The notes: a model not told the origin generated them from the sequence alone. A DNA stretch of 64,000 nt from Duganella zoogloeoides (GCF_034479515.1 NZ_CP140152.1:496001-560000); one strand, 5' to 3'. Shown: positions 18,859 to 30,113, counted from the first letter of the stretch. Program-made: numbers and translations.

Positions 18859-20397
18859 ATGAAAAATTTGACTATCGGCACCCGCCTGGCGGGCGGCTTC
18901 GGCCTGGTTTTAGCCTTGATGACCCTGGTAACCTGGTTCGGCCTGAGCCATATGCACGGCGTGGCCGAAGCCACGCGCGACATGATGCAGCAGCCACTGG
19001 CCAAGGAGCGCATGATCAGCGACTGGTATCGCCTGATCTACACCAGCGTGCGCCGCACGTCGGCGATTGCCAAGAGCAGCGATCCATCGCTGGGACAGTT
19101 CTTTGCCGAAGAAACCAAGGCGTCGGTGGCGGAAATCGAGGCCTTGCAGAAGAAGATCGTGCCGCTGCTGGACAGCGCCGAGGAAAAGCGCCTGTTCGAC
19201 GCCATGCAGGTCACCCGCAAAACCTACCTGGCCGAGCGCGACCAGATCATTGCGCTGAAAAAGGACGGCAAGGTGGAAGAAGCGGAACAAGTGCTGGTAC
19301 AGCGCTTCATCCCGGTGGCCGCTAACTACCAGAACGCGCTGGCGTCGCTGCTGACCATGCAGCGCCACACCATCGACACCACGGCCGAAGCCATCGAAAC
19401 CAGTTACCAGTCCAGCCGCCGCTTCATGATCCTGTTTGGACTCGGTGTGCTGGCGCTGGGGGCCGGATTCGCATGGCGACTGACGCGCGGCATCACGGTA
19501 CCGCTGAGCCGGGCCGTGGACATTGCCGTGGCCGTCGCCAACAAGGATCTGACCAGCCGCATCGAGGTCGACAGCAGCGACGAGACCGGCCGCCTGCTGG
19601 CGGCATTGCGCACCATGAACGACGGCCTGATGGGCATCGTCAACGAGGTGCGCAACGGTACCGAAAGCATTTCGTCGGCCTCGAGCCAGATTGCCGCCGG
19701 CAACCTCGACCTGTCGGCGCGCACCGAAGAGCAGGCGTCGAGCCTGGAGCAGACGGCCGCGTCGATGGAAGAGCTGACCTCGACCGTGCGCCAGAACGCC
19801 GACAACGCGCGCCAGGCCAACCAGTTGGCGGTCAACGCGTCGGACGTGGCGCGCCGTGGCGGCGCCGTGGTGTCGGACGTGGTGGCGACGATGGAAGCCA
19901 TCAACGGCTCGGCCCGCAAGATTGCCGACATCATCTCGGTGATCGATGGCATCGCCTTCCAGACCAACATCCTGGCGCTGAACGCTGCCGTGGAAGCGGC
20001 CCGCGCGGGCGAGCAGGGCCGGGGCTTTGCCGTGGTGGCCAGCGAAGTACGCACCCTGGCCCAACGCAGCGCCACTGCCGCCCACGAAATCAAGGCCCTG
20101 ATCGACGACTCGCTCGCCAAGGTCGATACCGGCAGCGCCCTGGTCACGCAAGCGGGCATGACCATGAGCGACGTGGTGGACAGCATCCAGCGCGTGACCG
20201 ACATCATGGGAGAGATCAGCTCGGCCACGCTGGAGCAAACCTCGGGCATCGAACAGGTCAACCAGGCCGTGAGCCAGATGGACCAGGTCACCCAGCAGAA
20301 CGCCGCGCTAGTGGAAGAAGCCGCCGCCGCAGCCTCCGCCCTGCACGACCACGCCGACGCCCTGACCGCCGTCGTCCAGGTCTTCAAACTCCGCTAA
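18859..20397 (+). CDS. Methyl-accepting chemotaxis protein
   Basis: A 512-residue receptor. TM1 spans about residues 10-30 and a periplasmic four-helix-bundle ligand domain about 31-190 (MCP_2TM/Tar-like region with long helices). TM2 lies near 194-211 and is followed by a HAMP domain and the coiled-coil signalling domain. The hairpin tip carries [18 protein letters not shown] and [12 protein letters not shown], which contact CheA/CheW. There is no C-terminal CheR-docking pentapeptide (the end is VVQVFKLR). ATG 18859 starts the conserved [14 protein letters not shown]; earlier starts would put extra hydrophobic residues before TM1. Ligand is unknown. Confidence 0.93.
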   Translation: MKNLTIGTRLAGGFGLVLALMTLVTWFGLSHMHGVAEATRDMMQQPLAKERMISDWYRLIYTSVRRTSAIAKSSDPSLGQFFAEETKASVAEIEALQKKIVPLLDSAEEKRLFDAMQVTRKTYLAERDQIIALKKDGKVEEAEQVLVQRFIPVAANYQNALASLLTMQRHTIDTTAEAIETSYQSSRRFMILFGLGVLALGAGFAWRLTRGITVPLSRAVDIAVAVANKDLTSRIEVDSSDETGRLLAALRTMNDGLMGIVNEVRNGTESISSASSQIAAGNLDLSARTEEQASSLEQTAASMEELTSTVRQNADNARQANQLAVNASDVARRGGAVVSDVVATMEAINGSARKIADIISVIDGIAFQTNILALNAAVEAARAGEQGRGFAVVASEVRTLAQRSATAAHEIKALIDDSLAKVDTGSALVTQAGMTMSDVVDSIQRVTDIMGEISSATLEQTSGIEQVNQAVSQMDQVTQQNAALVEEAAAAASALHDHADALTAVVQVFKLR

Positions 20398-20403
20398 CAC
20401 TTC

Positions 20404-20498
20404 GGGGTCAGTGCCGACATTCGGACATTTTTGAACTTTATCCTCCGGCGTTGGTCGTCACAGTGATGGGTTCGTGTCCAAATGTCGGCACTGACCCC
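20404..20498. repeat. Palindromic element, copy 1
   Basis: Arms of 24 bp (20404-20427 and 20475-20498) are reverse complements at 23 of 24 positions; each contains GTCAGTGCCGACATT or its complement. The loop is 47 bp. It begins 7 bp after the chemotaxis receptor stop. Confidence 0.85.
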
Positions 20499-20509
20499 GA
20501 ACCTTTATA

Positions 20510-20566
20510 TTGGTCGTCACAGTGATGGGTTCGTGTCCAAATGTCGGCACTGACCCCGAACCTTTA
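20510..20566. repeat. Direct repeat of the right half of copy 1
   Basis: These 57 bp are identical to 20451-20507 and follow it after 2 bp. They hold the right arm of the palindrome without its left arm. Confidence 0.9.
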
Positions 20567-20620
20567 CTGACCCCGAACCTTTATAGCTCGACGTTGATCA
20601 TGTTGTCGTCGGGTTTGCGG
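20567..20620. repeat. Duplicated fragment holding the 3' end of the permease-peptidase gene
   Basis: These 54 bp are identical to 20712-20765. The second copy is the real end of the downstream minus-strand gene, so 20581-20620 is a silent duplicate of its last 12-13 codons and stop. Confidence 0.9.
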
Positions 20621-20625
20621 CATTA

Positions 20626-20730
20626 GGGTCAGTGCCGACATTCGGACATTTTTGAACTTTATCCTCCGGCGTTGGTCGTCACAGTGATGGGTTCGTGTCC
20701 AAATGTCGGCACTGACCCCGAACCTTTATA
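20626..20730. repeat. Palindromic element, copy 2
   Basis: 105 bp identical to 20405-20509, 221 bp further on. It overlaps the last bases, including the stop codon, of the permease-peptidase gene. The whole 20398-20725 interval between genes is made of these nested duplications; I see no open frame in it. Confidence 0.9.
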
Positions 20731-23700
20731 GCTCGACGTTGATCATGTTGTCGTCGGGTTTGCGGTCGATCAGCTTGTTGTCGGGGTCGATGCCGGCCTT
20801 GGCGGGGCGGGCTTTGACGATGACCGTGTAGCGGTTGTCCTTCTGGTCGATCAGCTTGCGCTCGCGCAGCAGCGGCGCGCCGTTGTCGTCGTCCACGCCA
20901 ATGTCGATGTAGTCTTTCAAGGTCACGTCGCGTTCCACGCCCTGGCCGCTCGAGCGCGACTTGGCGGCGCTCACCACCAGGTTCACCTCGTAGCGGCCGT
21001 CCGCCAGCTTGCGCGCGGTGCTGGCGACTGCGCGGTTGTCGTACAGGACGATGTGGTTGAACAGGTCGTCGATCAGGTAGGCCTGGTCGGGCGTGACCAC
21101 CTTGCGCAGGGCGTCGATCAGCACCGTCACGCCCGGGTACCGGCCGCTGCCGCCTTTCGTGGCGTGTTCGGCCAGCAGCTGCTTGAGCACGGCGTTGATC
21201 TTGTCCTCGCCCACCAGGTCCTGCAACTGGTACATGGCCAGGCTGCCCTTGCGATAGTGGATATAGTCCTGGTTTTCATTGTCGGCCAGCGGCATTTCTT
21301 TCTTGCGCTCGAGCGCGCGCCCCACCAGGTACTGGTACAGGTCGTAGTACAGGAAGCGCCGCATTTTCGCTTCGCCGTAGGCGTGCTTCATCACCATCAG
21401 CGCCGAATATTCGGCCAGGGTTTCCGACAGCACACTGGCGCCGCGCACGTTGCCGCCAACTAGCTGGTGGCCCCACCACTGGTGCGCCACTTCGTGCGCG
21501 GTCACGTAAAACGGGTAGTCGATATCCTTCGGATTGCTGTCGTTGACGCGGGCGATGAAGCCCAGCGATTCCGAATACGCGATCGTGTTCGGATACGCCT
21601 GCGCATACGTGGCGTAGCGCGGGAACTCGACGATGCGCACCACCTTGTGCTGGTACGGGCCGAAGTTGCGGGTGTAGTAGTCGAGCGACTGCTTGATGCC
21701 CCGGTTCATCCGTTCGAGGTTGGCCTCGTGGCCCGGGTGATAGTAAATCTCGATGCCGACATCCTGCCACCAGTCGCGTTTTACAAGGTAGCGCGCCGAC
21801 TGGAAGGCGTAGAAATTGAGCATCGGCTGCGCCACCCGGTAATGGTAGTAATGGCGCCCCTTGGCGCTCCATTCCTTGACCAGCGTGCCCGGCGCCACCG
21901 CTACCTGGCTGTCGCTGGTGCTGACCACGGCATCGAAGGTAATGGCGTCGGCGTCGTTGGCGGCGAAGTTGTTGGCCAGGCCGCCGGCGTCGTCGCGCGG
22001 CAGCATGCGTTCGCGCGCCGCCAGGCCGTGCTTGCGGCGGTCGCGGGCGTCGGCCAGTTCGTTCGAGGGCTGGTAGCCGATGTGCGGCAGCACGCCGTTG
22101 TTGAAGAAGGTGCCGTTGTTTACCACCGGCGTGTCCTGGCCCATGCCGAGGATGCCACGGGGAATGAACTCCACGTCGAATTCGAGCGCCAAGCGCGCAC
22201 CGGGCGCCAGCGGCGTGGCCAGCCTGTAGCTGTAGAAGCCCAGATTGGCATCCTGCACGCCGGGACGCACCGCCTGGCTGAAGCGCGCGCGCCAGCCGGT
22301 GGCGGTCGGGTCCTGGTGGATGATGATGTCGGCCACCGGCTGCGCAGTCTTGTTCTGCAGGACGTAGCGGCCGTGCACGACCAGGCTGCGTGTTTCGGGC
22401 GTGATGGCCACATCGAGCTTGACGTCGGTGATGCGCGGCTGCGGCAGCACCGCGTACTGCTTGTAGCGGCGCTCGTAGTCGGCGCGGGCCACATCTTTTT
22501 GCCAGGCCGACTGGTAGCGGTTGAGCACGTGAGTGTTATAGAACAGCACGGCGCCGGCGCCGGCGAACACCAGGGTGCCCGCCGCCATTGCCGTCAGTAC
22601 CGGCAAGCTCAGGCGGCGGCGCGCCAGTTGCAGGCGCTGGCGCCAGCCGTCGTTGGTGCCGCGCGCCCAGAACAGTACCGCCAGCACCATCAGCACGATC
22701 GCCGCGCCAAGCCAGTAGGCTTCGAACCAGCGCTCGCGCGGCAGGTAGTGGCCGTAGCCGTTCATGGCCGAGTACACGAAACGCGGCATTTCGCCATACA
22801 GCAGCAGCGGGTCGCCCAGCCCCAGCGAGGAGATGGTCACCGCCGCCACGTAGTACACGATCATGGCGAAGTACGCCAGGTAGCGCTGGTTGATCAGCAC
22901 TTGCAGCGCGACCGCCAGCACGGCGCCCAGCGCATAGCCGGGAAGTTGCAGCAGGAACAGGTGGTACAGGTACAGCCCTGGTTCGAGCACAAAATATCCC
23001 TTGCCGATCTGGATCGCCATGCCGGTCAACATCACCACCAGCATCAAGAGCGCCTGCAGGCCGATCAGCGCGAACAGCTTGGCGAGCAGCGGCAGCCAGC
23101 CCGGCACCGGCAGCGCGTCGAGCATCTGCCCCATGTGCGCTTCGCGTTCGCGCCACACCAGTTCGCCCGCGTAGAACGTGGTGATCACCATCATGAACAG
23201 CGCGAACGTCTCGGATGCCGATTCGAGCACCAGGTACGTGGCAGGGTAGGTGCTGGTGCCGTACAGCGGTGCGAATTCCAGTCCGCTGGCCACCATCATC
23301 AGCACGCCGGCCAGCACCAGCACCAGGAAATAGATGTTCTTGATGGTTTCGCGCAGGTTCAGCCAGCTCATGCGTACCAGCAGCAGGCCCAGGCTGCGCG
23401 AAGCGAAGTCGGGTGTTTCTGCGGTATTGGTGGCGGCGGCAGTCAGCACGCGCGGCGCCTCGGCGCCGCCCTGGCGGCCGCTGTCGCTGGTGGCGATGAA
23501 GTGGAAGCGCCAGTAGCCGAGCAGCAGGCCGGCCAGCGCGAACGACGACCACAGCGCGCGGTTGACCAGGTACACGCCTTCGGGCCAGAACATGCGCGTG
23601 TTGCGCTCGACGATGGGCCAGTATTCGGTGAGGCGGATCACGGCCGTGGTGCCGAACGGATCGATCAGCGCGGCCAGGGTTTTGAAGTCGAGATCGCGCG

Positions 23701-24292
23701 CCAGGCTGGGCGCGATGATGTAGCCGATCAGCATGACCACGCTGCTGATGTACACGGGCAGCATGCGCCGGGTGAGCGCGGCCAGGATGAAGAACACGGC
23801 GCCGAAAATGAAAATGTTCGGCAAAATCACCACCAGGTACGGCACCAGGTAACCGGGCGCGCCGGGCTGGCCCAGCCGTTCCGGATCGATGCCCGGCAGC
23901 AGGCTGCCCAGCCAGGTGCCGAGGATGATGCTGGTGAAAATCACCGCCAGGGTCAGGTAGGCGCCGAGGAAGCGGCCGAAGATGTACTGGTGCTTCCTGA
24001 TCGGCGCGCTGAAGAAGAAGTGCTGCATGTCGTGCTCGAAGTCCTGCTGCACCGAGCGCCCCATCACTGCGGCAATCACGATCACCCCGAGCGAACCGAG
24101 CGCGCTGACGGTAAACATCAGCGAGCGCGGCGAGTTGATGGCGGTGGCGCCGAAGGCGATGCTCGAGCCCTTGAAGTAGCCGCCGGCAGCGGCCATCCAC
24201 AGCAGGGTCAGCGCCAGAAAGCCGGCGAAATACACCCAGGTGGAGAGCAGCCTGAGGCGCTGGCGCGCTTCGAAGAGGGCGATGGCGAACAT
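20726..24292 (-). CDS. ABC permease fused to M1 family metallopeptidase
   Basis: A 1188-residue fusion. The first 560-580 residues form an ABC-2 type permease with about 12 hydrophobic helices in two sets. After a last helix near residues 565-590 comes an M1 aminopeptidase-like domain with the zinc motif [10 protein letters not shown] starting at H933 and the downstream glutamate in [10 protein letters not shown]. The catalytic residues are intact, so an active peptidase on the outer face of the membrane is likely. This permease/M1 architecture recurs in several bacterial phyla; its substrate is unknown. The ATPase gene ends 9 bp upstream, so the two form one operon. The gene's 3' end is duplicated downstream. 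Confidence 0.9.
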   Translation of the reverse strand: MFAIALFEARQRLRLLSTWVYFAGFLALTLLWMAAAGGYFKGSSIAFGATAINSPRSLMFTVSALGSLGVIVIAAVMGRSVQQDFEHDMQHFFFSAPIRKHQYIFGRFLGAYLTLAVIFTSIILGTWLGSLLPGIDPERLGQPGAPGYLVPYLVVILPNIFIFGAVFFILAALTRRMLPVYISSVVMLIGYIIAPSLARDLDFKTLAALIDPFGTTAVIRLTEYWPIVERNTRMFWPEGVYLVNRALWSSFALAGLLLGYWRFHFIATSDSGRQGGAEAPRVLTAAATNTAETPDFASRSLGLLLVRMSWLNLRETIKNIYFLVLVLAGVLMMVASGLEFAPLYGTSTYPATYLVLESASETFALFMMVITTFYAGELVWREREAHMGQMLDALPVPGWLPLLAKLFALIGLQALLMLVVMLTGMAIQIGKGYFVLEPGLYLYHLFLLQLPGYALGAVLAVALQVLINQRYLAYFAMIVYYVAAVTISSLGLGDPLLLYGEMPRFVYSAMNGYGHYLPRERWFEAYWLGAAIVLMVLAVLFWARGTNDGWRQRLQLARRRLSLPVLTAMAAGTLVFAGAGAVLFYNTHVLNRYQSAWQKDVARADYERRYKQYAVLPQPRITDVKLDVAITPETRSLVVHGRYVLQNKTAQPVADIIIHQDPTATGWRARFSQAVRPGVQDANLGFYSYRLATPLAPGARLALEFDVEFIPRGILGMGQDTPVVNNGTFFNNGVLPHIGYQPSNELADARDRRKHGLAARERMLPRDDAGGLANNFAANDADAITFDAVVSTSDSQVAVAPGTLVKEWSAKGRHYYHYRVAQPMLNFYAFQSARYLVKRDWWQDVGIEIYYHPGHEANLERMNRGIKQSLDYYTRNFGPYQHKVVRIVEFPRYATYAQAYPNTIAYSESLGFIARVNDSNPKDIDYPFYVTAHEVAHQWWGHQLVGGNVRGASVLSETLAEYSALMVMKHAYGEAKMRRFLYYDLYQYLVGRALERKKEMPLADNENQDYIHYRKGSLAMYQLQDLVGEDKINAVLKQLLAEHATKGGSGRYPGVTVLIDALRKVVTPDQAYLIDDLFNHIVLYDNRAVASTARKLADGRYEVNLVVSAAKSRSSGQGVERDVTLKDYIDIGVDDDNGAPLLRERKLIDQKDNRYTVIVKARPAKAGIDPDNKLIDRKPDDNMINVEL

Positions 24293-24301
24293 GATGCAGC
24301 C

Positions 24302-25195
24302 TTAGTCGCAGTTCGCGGCGGCGCGGTGGCGGCCGGCGATGGTGGCGAAGTACACGTCTTCCAGGTCGCCCAGCGCTTCTTCGAAGCCGTCGCCGGGATC
24401 GGTTTCGCTGTACACGTGGATCAGGGTGCGGCCAGACAGCAGGCGCGAGGAAATGACCGGATGGCGGATCTGGAACGAGGGCAGGTCGCGCTTGTCGATG
24501 AAGCGGGCCCAGATCTTGTCGCTGACATCGTGGATCAGTTCCTGGGTGGGGCCGCACAGCAGCAGGTGGCCCTGGTTGATGATGGCCATGTTGGCGCACA
24601 GGTCGGCCACGTCGCTGACGATGTGGGTGGATAAAATCACGGTCTTGTCGTCGCCGATGTCGGACAGCAGGTTGTGGAAGCGTACCCGCTCCTGTGGATC
24701 GAGCCCGGCCGTGGGTTCATCGACGATGATCAGCTTGGGGTCGCCCAGCAGCGCCTGGGCGATGCCGAAACGCTGGCGCATGCCGCCCGAAAAGCCGCCG
24801 AGACGCTGGTGCCGCACCTCGAACAGGTTGGTTTGCTGCAACAAGCCATCGACCACTTCGCGCCGGCGGTTACGATTCGACAAGCCCTTGAGCGTGGCGA
24901 AATGGTCGAGCATCTCGTACGCCGTCACCTTCGGGTACAGGCCGAAATCCTGCGGCAGGTAGCCGAGCACGCGGCGCACCGCGTCTTTTTCGTCGAGCAC
25001 GTCGATATCGTCGAGGAACACCGAGCCGGCATCGCACTCCTGCAAGGTGGCCAGGGTGCGCATCAGCGTCGATTTGCCGGCGCCGTTCGGGCCGAGCAAG
25101 CCGAACATCCCGGCCGGGATGGTGAGCGAAATATTGTCCAGCGCCACCACGCCATTCGCGTAGGTCTTGGACAAGTTGCTGATGCGTAATTCCAT
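24302..25195 (-). CDS. ABC transporter ATP-binding protein (partner of permease-peptidase)
   Basis: A 297-residue ABC ATPase with Walker A (LLGPNGAGKST), signature GFSGGMRQR and Walker B (LIIVDEPTAGLDP), plus a C-terminal extension. ATG 25195 begins MELRISNLSKTY and has GAGGAATT upstream on the minus strand; an in-frame Met 18 codons earlier lacks this. It lies 9 bp before the permease-peptidase gene and presumably powers it. An interval of 171 bp separates it from the next ABC operon; that interval has no recognisable gene and probably carries the promoter. Confidence 0.92.
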   Translation of the reverse strand: MELRISNLSKTYANGVVALDNISLTIPAGMFGLLGPNGAGKSTLMRTLATLQECDAGSVFLDDIDVLDEKDAVRRVLGYLPQDFGLYPKVTAYEMLDHFATLKGLSNRNRRREVVDGLLQQTNLFEVRHQRLGGFSGGMRQRFGIAQALLGDPKLIIVDEPTAGLDPQERVRFHNLLSDIGDDKTVILSTHIVSDVADLCANMAIINQGHLLLCGPTQELIHDVSDKIWARFIDKRDLPSFQIRHPVISSRLLSGRTLIHVYSETDPGDGFEEALGDLEDVYFATIAGRHRAAANCD

Positions 25196-25366
25196 GGTAA
25201 TTCCTCGATTCTGCCTGCGCATGGACCATGTTTCTACAAGGCCATACACTTTTCACATGATGGCATTGTATTGAATTTGTTCCATACATGGGGGGCGCTT
25301 GCGACAGGCGGCCGAAACCGCCGGCCAGACTGCGCAAACTGCCCACCAAAACGAGGTTCCCGGGCC

Positions 25367-26563
25367 TTAATTCCTGAACAGGACCTGCTCGCGGTTGAAC
25401 CACCACCGGCACATGGCCAGCAGCAGCCCGGCCGTGACCGTGGACGAGAGCATGATGGCGGACAACATGCGGTATTCCATGGTGCCCTTGACCAGCTCCT
25501 TCATGGCCAGCGCCACGTTGGTCAGCGGCACCATGGCCCAGCCCCAGTTCATTTCCACGCCGGGCAGCAGCGCCACCATGGTGGGCAGGATGATGACGAT
25601 GATCAGCGGCGAGATCATGCCGGCCGCCTCCTTGTAGCTCTTGGCGTAAATCGAGATCGCCAGCAGTATGGCGGCAAAGATGGCTGCCGTGGGCACCAGC
25701 ATTACTGCCAGCAGTGCCAGGTCGAGCATGTTAATCGAACGCACCACCTGGGCCAGGTCGCCGCTGAACAAGTGGCCGCCAAAGGTGAGCACCGCGCCCA
25801 GGCTCGCGATCATCAACAGCGCCGAGGTCAGTCCCACCGTAAACAACATCAGGAACTTGGCCAGCACGATGGCCGTGCGCGAGACTGGCGCGAGCAGCAA
25901 GGTTTCCAGCGTGCCTCTTTCCTTTTCGCCAGCGCCGGTGTCGATGGCCGGGTACATGGCTGCCAGCAGGCACACCATCAATAGCAAATACGGCACCATG
26001 CCGCCCATCATCGCGCCCATTTGTTCGCGCTTGTTGGCAGTAGAGCGGTCGAGCAGGGCGACCGGGTCGAGCACGTAGCGCTGCTGCGGCGCGGAGAGGC
26101 CCATGTCGGCCAGCGCCTGCTGGCGCAAGGCATTGTTTTCAACGGCCAGCACCGCCATCACCCGCTTGCGGGTGACGTCGATGGTGGCGGCGCTGTTGTA
26201 ATGCAGCTCGATTTGCGATTGTTCGCGGCGCGCCAGGGTATTCTGCGCCGCTGCCGGGATCACCAGCGCGAACTTGATCCGTTCGTCGGCAATCGCGGCG
26301 CGGATGTCGGCAGGCGCGGCCAGCGCCACCCGCTTGAAGCTCGGTTCGGCGGCGAAGCGCTGCGCCAGCGCGGGCGCGTGCTCCTGGCCGAAGATTGCGT
26401 ATGCCATCTCCGCTTCGCGCGCCTGCTTGAACATCGACGAGGACAGCATGCCGAAGGCGGCAAAGATCAGCGGCATGGCAAACACCGGGATGACGATGGT
26501 GAAAATGAAAGTCTTGCGGTCGCGTATCAGCTCCAGCAATTCTTTCAGGTAGATGGTCCACAT
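25367..26563 (-). CDS. ABC-2 transporter permease (NatB-like)
   Basis: A 398-residue membrane subunit. One N-terminal helix (about 20-42) is followed by an extracytoplasmic domain of about 140 residues, then a GAGEKERGTLETLLLAPVSR motif between helices and four or five C-terminal helices. The EKERGTLE loop is characteristic of the NatB/YhaP class of Na+ or drug exporter permeases. It starts 3 bp after the stop of its ATPase gene, so they are one transporter. Substrate is not determined by sequence. Confidence 0.92.
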   Translation of the reverse strand: MWTIYLKELLELIRDRKTFIFTIVIPVFAMPLIFAAFGMLSSSMFKQAREAEMAYAIFGQEHAPALAQRFAAEPSFKRVALAAPADIRAAIADERIKFALVIPAAAQNTLARREQSQIELHYNSAATIDVTRKRVMAVLAVENNALRQQALADMGLSAPQQRYVLDPVALLDRSTANKREQMGAMMGGMVPYLLLMVCLLAAMYPAIDTGAGEKERGTLETLLLAPVSRTAIVLAKFLMLFTVGLTSALLMIASLGAVLTFGGHLFSGDLAQVVRSINMLDLALLAVMLVPTAAIFAAILLAISIYAKSYKEAAGMISPLIIVIILPTMVALLPGVEMNWGWAMVPLTNVALAMKELVKGTMEYRMLSAIMLSSTVTAGLLLAMCRWWFNREQVLFRN

Positions 26564-26566
26564 GGT

Positions 26567-27346
<780 letters not shown>

Positions 27347-27478
27347 AAAGTTGTCCTTTTTTTAAAATGTGCCCAAGAGTAACATGAGAAAAAACATTCG
27401 TCCAAGCCACACTTTGCTACCTGGCGCGCTACAAATCGCCCCCGGTGCTTGCTATAGTGATTACAAAGAAAGGCGCTC

Positions 27479-27913
27479 ATGTTGACTCCCCAAATCAAAG
27501 ACAAAATGTTGGCGGTCATGCAGGCCGGCGTGGATCGCAGCGAAGCGACGGGATTTTTTCGCACCGCCCTCGGGCTGTTCTACCTGTCTAGCCTGATGAC
27601 CAAGGAGACCCTGGACTTCAAGCAGATCGACCGCGACTACAACCGCTTCATCTATCACGCAATCGGCAAGGGCCACACCATCACCAGCATCCTGCAATAC
27701 ATGAGCGGGGAAAAAGTGGTGCGGGTGGTGGAATCGAAGCGCTTTCTCAAATCGTTCGGCGAACTGTGTACCGAGGTGCCGGTGGAAAGCATTCCGTTTT
27801 TGCTGGGACTGAACCTGGGCGTGGCCAAGGACATCTCGAAAATCGACGTGCGCGGCCCGGTGGCCGACTACATCGAGCGCCAGCGGCAGCTGCGCGAAGA
27901 GGCGGATTCGTAA
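27479..27913 (+). CDS. Hypothetical cytoplasmic protein
   Basis: A 144-residue protein, mostly helical by composition, without signal peptide, membrane helix, Cys pair or known motif. Notable conserved-looking parts are a [19 protein letters not shown] stretch and a charged C-terminus ([14 protein letters not shown]). I do not recognise it. ATG 27479 has AAGAAAGG a few bases upstream and a TATAGT (27453-27458) that may be its -10. It sits 40 bp before coq7 on the same strand. Whether it is cotranscribed is unclear, because coq7 has its own TATAAT. Confidence 0.65.
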   Translation: MLTPQIKDKMLAVMQAGVDRSEATGFFRTALGLFYLSSLMTKETLDFKQIDRDYNRFIYHAIGKGHTITSILQYMSGEKVVRVVESKRFLKSFGELCTEVPVESIPFLLGLNLGVAKDISKIDVRGPVADYIERQRQLREEADS

Positions 27914-27922
27914 CCGGCGTCT

Positions 27923-27928
27923 TATAAT
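27923..27928 (+). promoter_or_regulatory. -10 box of coq7
   Basis: Perfect TATAAT 25 bp before the coq7 ATG at 27954. The upstream in-frame ATG at 27927 overlaps this box and would lie before the transcript start, which supports the 27954 start. Confidence 0.5.
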
Positions 27929-27953
27929 GGCGCTTTCAACAAGCGAGTTGACC

Positions 27954-28595
27954 ATGGCTGCCCATTTCCACAATCCCCTCGACCGTTTTATCTCCGGCGC
28001 CGACAAGGCCCTGCGCGTGATCGCTGGCGTTGCCTCGGCTTCGCGACCGACCCCGGGCCAGTTTGCGCCTGATGCCGAGCTCAGCGAAGAAGAACGCCGC
28101 CACGCCGCCGGCCTGATGCGGGTGAATCATGTGGGGGAAGTGTGTGCGCAGGCGCTGTACAACTCGCAGGCGCGCTTTGCCCGCACCGAGCAAATCCGCC
28201 AGCAGTTCGAGCACTCGAGCCGCGAGGAAGAAGACCACCTGGCCTGGACCGCGCAGCGACTGGGCGAACTCGGTTCGCATACCAGCGTGCTCAATCCCCT
28301 GTTCTACGCCGGTTCGTATGCGCTGGGCACGGTAGCAGCCTTGCTGGGCGATCCGAAAAGCCTGGGGTTTGTGGTAGAAACCGAACGCCAGGTGGAAGCC
28401 CACCTGCAAAGCCACCTGGAAAAACTGCCGCCGCAGGATATCAAATCGCGCGCGATCGTGGACCAGATGCGGCTCGATGAAATCGAACACGGCGCGGCCG
28501 CGCAGGCGCTGGGCGCGGCAGAGATGCCGGCGCCGGTGAAAGCAGTCATGGCAGTCATGGGCAAGGTGATGACCACGACTGCTTACCGCGTCTAA
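27954..28595 (+). CDS. coq7: Demethoxyubiquinone hydroxylase (2-polyprenyl-3-methyl-6-methoxy-1,4-benzoquinone monooxygenase)
   Basis: A 213-residue di-iron monooxygenase for the C6 hydroxylation in ubiquinone synthesis. The carboxylate-bridged iron ligands are visible as [23 protein letters not shown] and [10 protein letters not shown] short membrane-associating stretch ([12 protein letters not shown]) is typical. Coq7 replaces the flavin enzyme UbiF in many beta- and alphaproteobacteria. ATG 27954 gives the conserved [15 protein letters not shown] start. It would act at the inner membrane with the other Ubi proteins. It converges on the OsmC-like gene, stops 7 bp apart. Confidence 0.95.
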   Translation: MAAHFHNPLDRFISGADKALRVIAGVASASRPTPGQFAPDAELSEEERRHAAGLMRVNHVGEVCAQALYNSQARFARTEQIRQQFEHSSREEEDHLAWTAQRLGELGSHTSVLNPLFYAGSYALGTVAALLGDPKSLGFVVETERQVEAHLQSHLEKLPPQDIKSRAIVDQMRLDEIEHGAAAQALGAAEMPAPVKAVMAVMGKVMTTTAYRV

Positions 28596-28602
28596 ATAAT
28601 AA

Positions 28603-29028
28603 CTAAGCGACCTCTACTATTTCAAACGAGTGGGTGATCTCGGCGGTCTTGCCGATCATGATCGATGCCGAGCAATACTTGTCGTGCGACAGCGAGATCG
28701 CCCGTTCTACCGCTTCCGGTTTCAGGCCCTTGCCGGTCACCGTGAAGTGGAAGTTGATCTTGGTGAACACCTTCGGATCGGTCTCGGCGCGGTCGGCCTT
28801 GAGCGTGCATTCGCAGCCGCGAATGTCGGCGCGGCCTTTTTTCAGGATCAGCACCACGTCATAGGCGGTGCAGCCACCGGTACCCAGCAACACCATTTCC
28901 ATCGGCCGTGGCGCCAGGTTGTTGCCGCCGCCCTCGGGCGCGCCATCCATGTTGACCAGGTGGCCCGAACCGGTCTGGGCCAGGAAACTCATGCCCGACG
29001 GGCCATTCCAGCTGACTTTGCATTCCAT
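28603..29028 (-). CDS. OsmC family protein
   Basis: A 141-residue protein of the OsmC/YhfA fold. The conserved segments are the N-terminal SWNGPSGMSF, PMEMVLLGTGGCTAYDVV with the first reactive-type Cys, and SHDKYCSAS with the second. The two Cys are spaced as in OsmC/Ohr peroxidases, although YhfA-like members are of uncertain function. ATG 29028 is preceded by TTGGAG on the minus strand. The frame stays open far upstream but there is no ribosome-binding site or conserved sequence in that part. Probably a cytoplasmic dimer in peroxide or osmotic stress defence. Confidence 0.9.
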   Translation of the reverse strand: MECKVSWNGPSGMSFLAQTGSGHLVNMDGAPEGGGNNLAPRPMEMVLLGTGGCTAYDVVLILKKGRADIRGCECTLKADRAETDPKVFTKINFHFTVTGKGLKPEAVERAISLSHDKYCSASIMIGKTAEITHSFEIVEVA

Positions 29029-29108
29029 CGCATTCTCCAAGTTATGTGGCCTTATTGTAATGGCCCGCGCCCAGCCTGTGTTTTCAGGGCCTGCACGCCA
29101 CAGCGGGC

Positions 29109-29138
29109 TTGACGCCGCCAGTCGTTGCCGCTTATACT
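29109..29138 (+). promoter_or_regulatory. Promoter of rplM-rpsI
   Basis: TTGACG (29109-29114), 18-bp spacer, TATACT (29133-29138). The transcript would carry a leader of about 95 nt before rplM, long enough for structure-based control, though I did not recognise a known L13 leader. Confidence 0.6.
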
Positions 29139-29241
29139 TGTCGGCTTTCCGTTCGCTCAGGAAAGTAAATAAGAAGGCCGAGTCCGCTGAAACCATGGCG
29201 GAACCACCATTTGAGCGTGTTTTAATATTTAGGAAGTCAAC

Positions 29242-29670
29242 ATGAAAACTTTTTCCGCTAAGGGCCATGAAGTCCAGCGTGATTGGTTCGTGATTGACGC
29301 GACGGACAAAGTCCTCGGACGTGTTGCCAGCGAAGTGGCACTCCGACTGCGCGGCAAACACAAGCCAGAATTTACTCCTCACGTCGATACCGGCGATTAC
29401 ATCGTCATCATCAACGCAGGCAAACTGCGCGTGACCGGCACCAAAGCAACCGAGAAGACCTACTACCGTCACTCGGGCTACCCAGGTGGCATCTACGAGA
29501 CCAACTTCCTGAAAATGCAACAGCGTTTCCCAGGTCGCGCTCTGGAAAAAGCCGTCAAGGGCATGCTGCCAAAAGGCCCACTGGGCTACGCCATGATCAA
29601 GAAGCTGAAAGTGTACGCCGAAGGTTCGCACCCGCACGCTGCCCAGCAACCTAAAGCACTCGAAATCTAA
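29242..29670 (+). CDS. rplM: 50S ribosomal protein L13
   Basis: A 142-residue protein that matches L13 throughout ([20 protein letters not shown], then [18 protein letters not shown]). It is an early assembly protein of the large subunit. AGGAAG lies just upstream of ATG 29242. The codon choice is noticeably more biased than in the neighbouring genes, as expected for a highly expressed gene. rpsI follows after 9 bp, the near-universal rplM-rpsI operon. Confidence 0.99.
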   Translation: MKTFSAKGHEVQRDWFVIDATDKVLGRVASEVALRLRGKHKPEFTPHVDTGDYIVIINAGKLRVTGTKATEKTYYRHSGYPGGIYETNFLKMQQRFPGRALEKAVKGMLPKGPLGYAMIKKLKVYAEGSHPHAAQQPKALEI

Positions 29671-29679
29671 GGAACTGAC

Positions 29680-30072
29680 ATGATCGGTAACTACAATTAC
29701 GGCACCGGCCGTCGCAAGAGTGCAGTAGCTCGTGTGTTCATCAAAGTTGGCACTGGCCAAATCATCGTTAACGGCAAGCCAGCTGCTGAGTACTTCTCGC
29801 GCGAAACCGGCCTGATGGTTATTCGTCAACCACTGGAACTGACCGGCAACGTCGAGCGTTTTGACATCAAAGTCAACGTGCACGGCGGCGGCGAGTCGGG
29901 CCAGGCAGGTGCTGTGCGTCACGGCATCACCCGCGCCCTGATCGACTACGATGCAGCGCTGAAACCGGACCTGGCCAAAGCCGGCTTCGTGACCCGCGAT
30001 GCACGTGAAGTTGAGCGTAAAAAAGTTGGTCTGCGCAAAGCACGTCGCGCAAAACAATTCTCGAAGCGTTAA
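29680..30072 (+). CDS. rpsI: 30S ribosomal protein S9
   Basis: A 130-residue S9 with the usual [15 protein letters not shown] start, the [10 protein letters not shown] loop and the basic C-terminal tail ending [11 protein letters not shown], which reaches the P-site tRNA. AAGGAA precedes the ATG. It is cotranscribed with rplM and followed by a strong terminator. Confidence 0.99.
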   Translation: MIGNYNYGTGRRKSAVARVFIKVGTGQIIVNGKPAAEYFSRETGLMVIRQPLELTGNVERFDIKVNVHGGGESGQAGAVRHGITRALIDYDAALKPDLAKAGFVTRDAREVERKKVGLRKARRAKQFSKR

Positions 30073-30113
30073 TTTTTCGCTTCCGGCATGCGGGCTTGCC
30101 CCGCGTGCCGTAC

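Noticed and set aside
20401..20765. CRISPR array
   Set aside because: Repeats are long, palindromic, nested and without uniform unique spacers; no cas genes are nearby.
21467..24634. Open frame of 1055 codons opposite the permease-peptidase gene
   Set aside because: Spans two functional genes on the other strand and has low-complexity His/Arg/Gln composition; antisense artefact.
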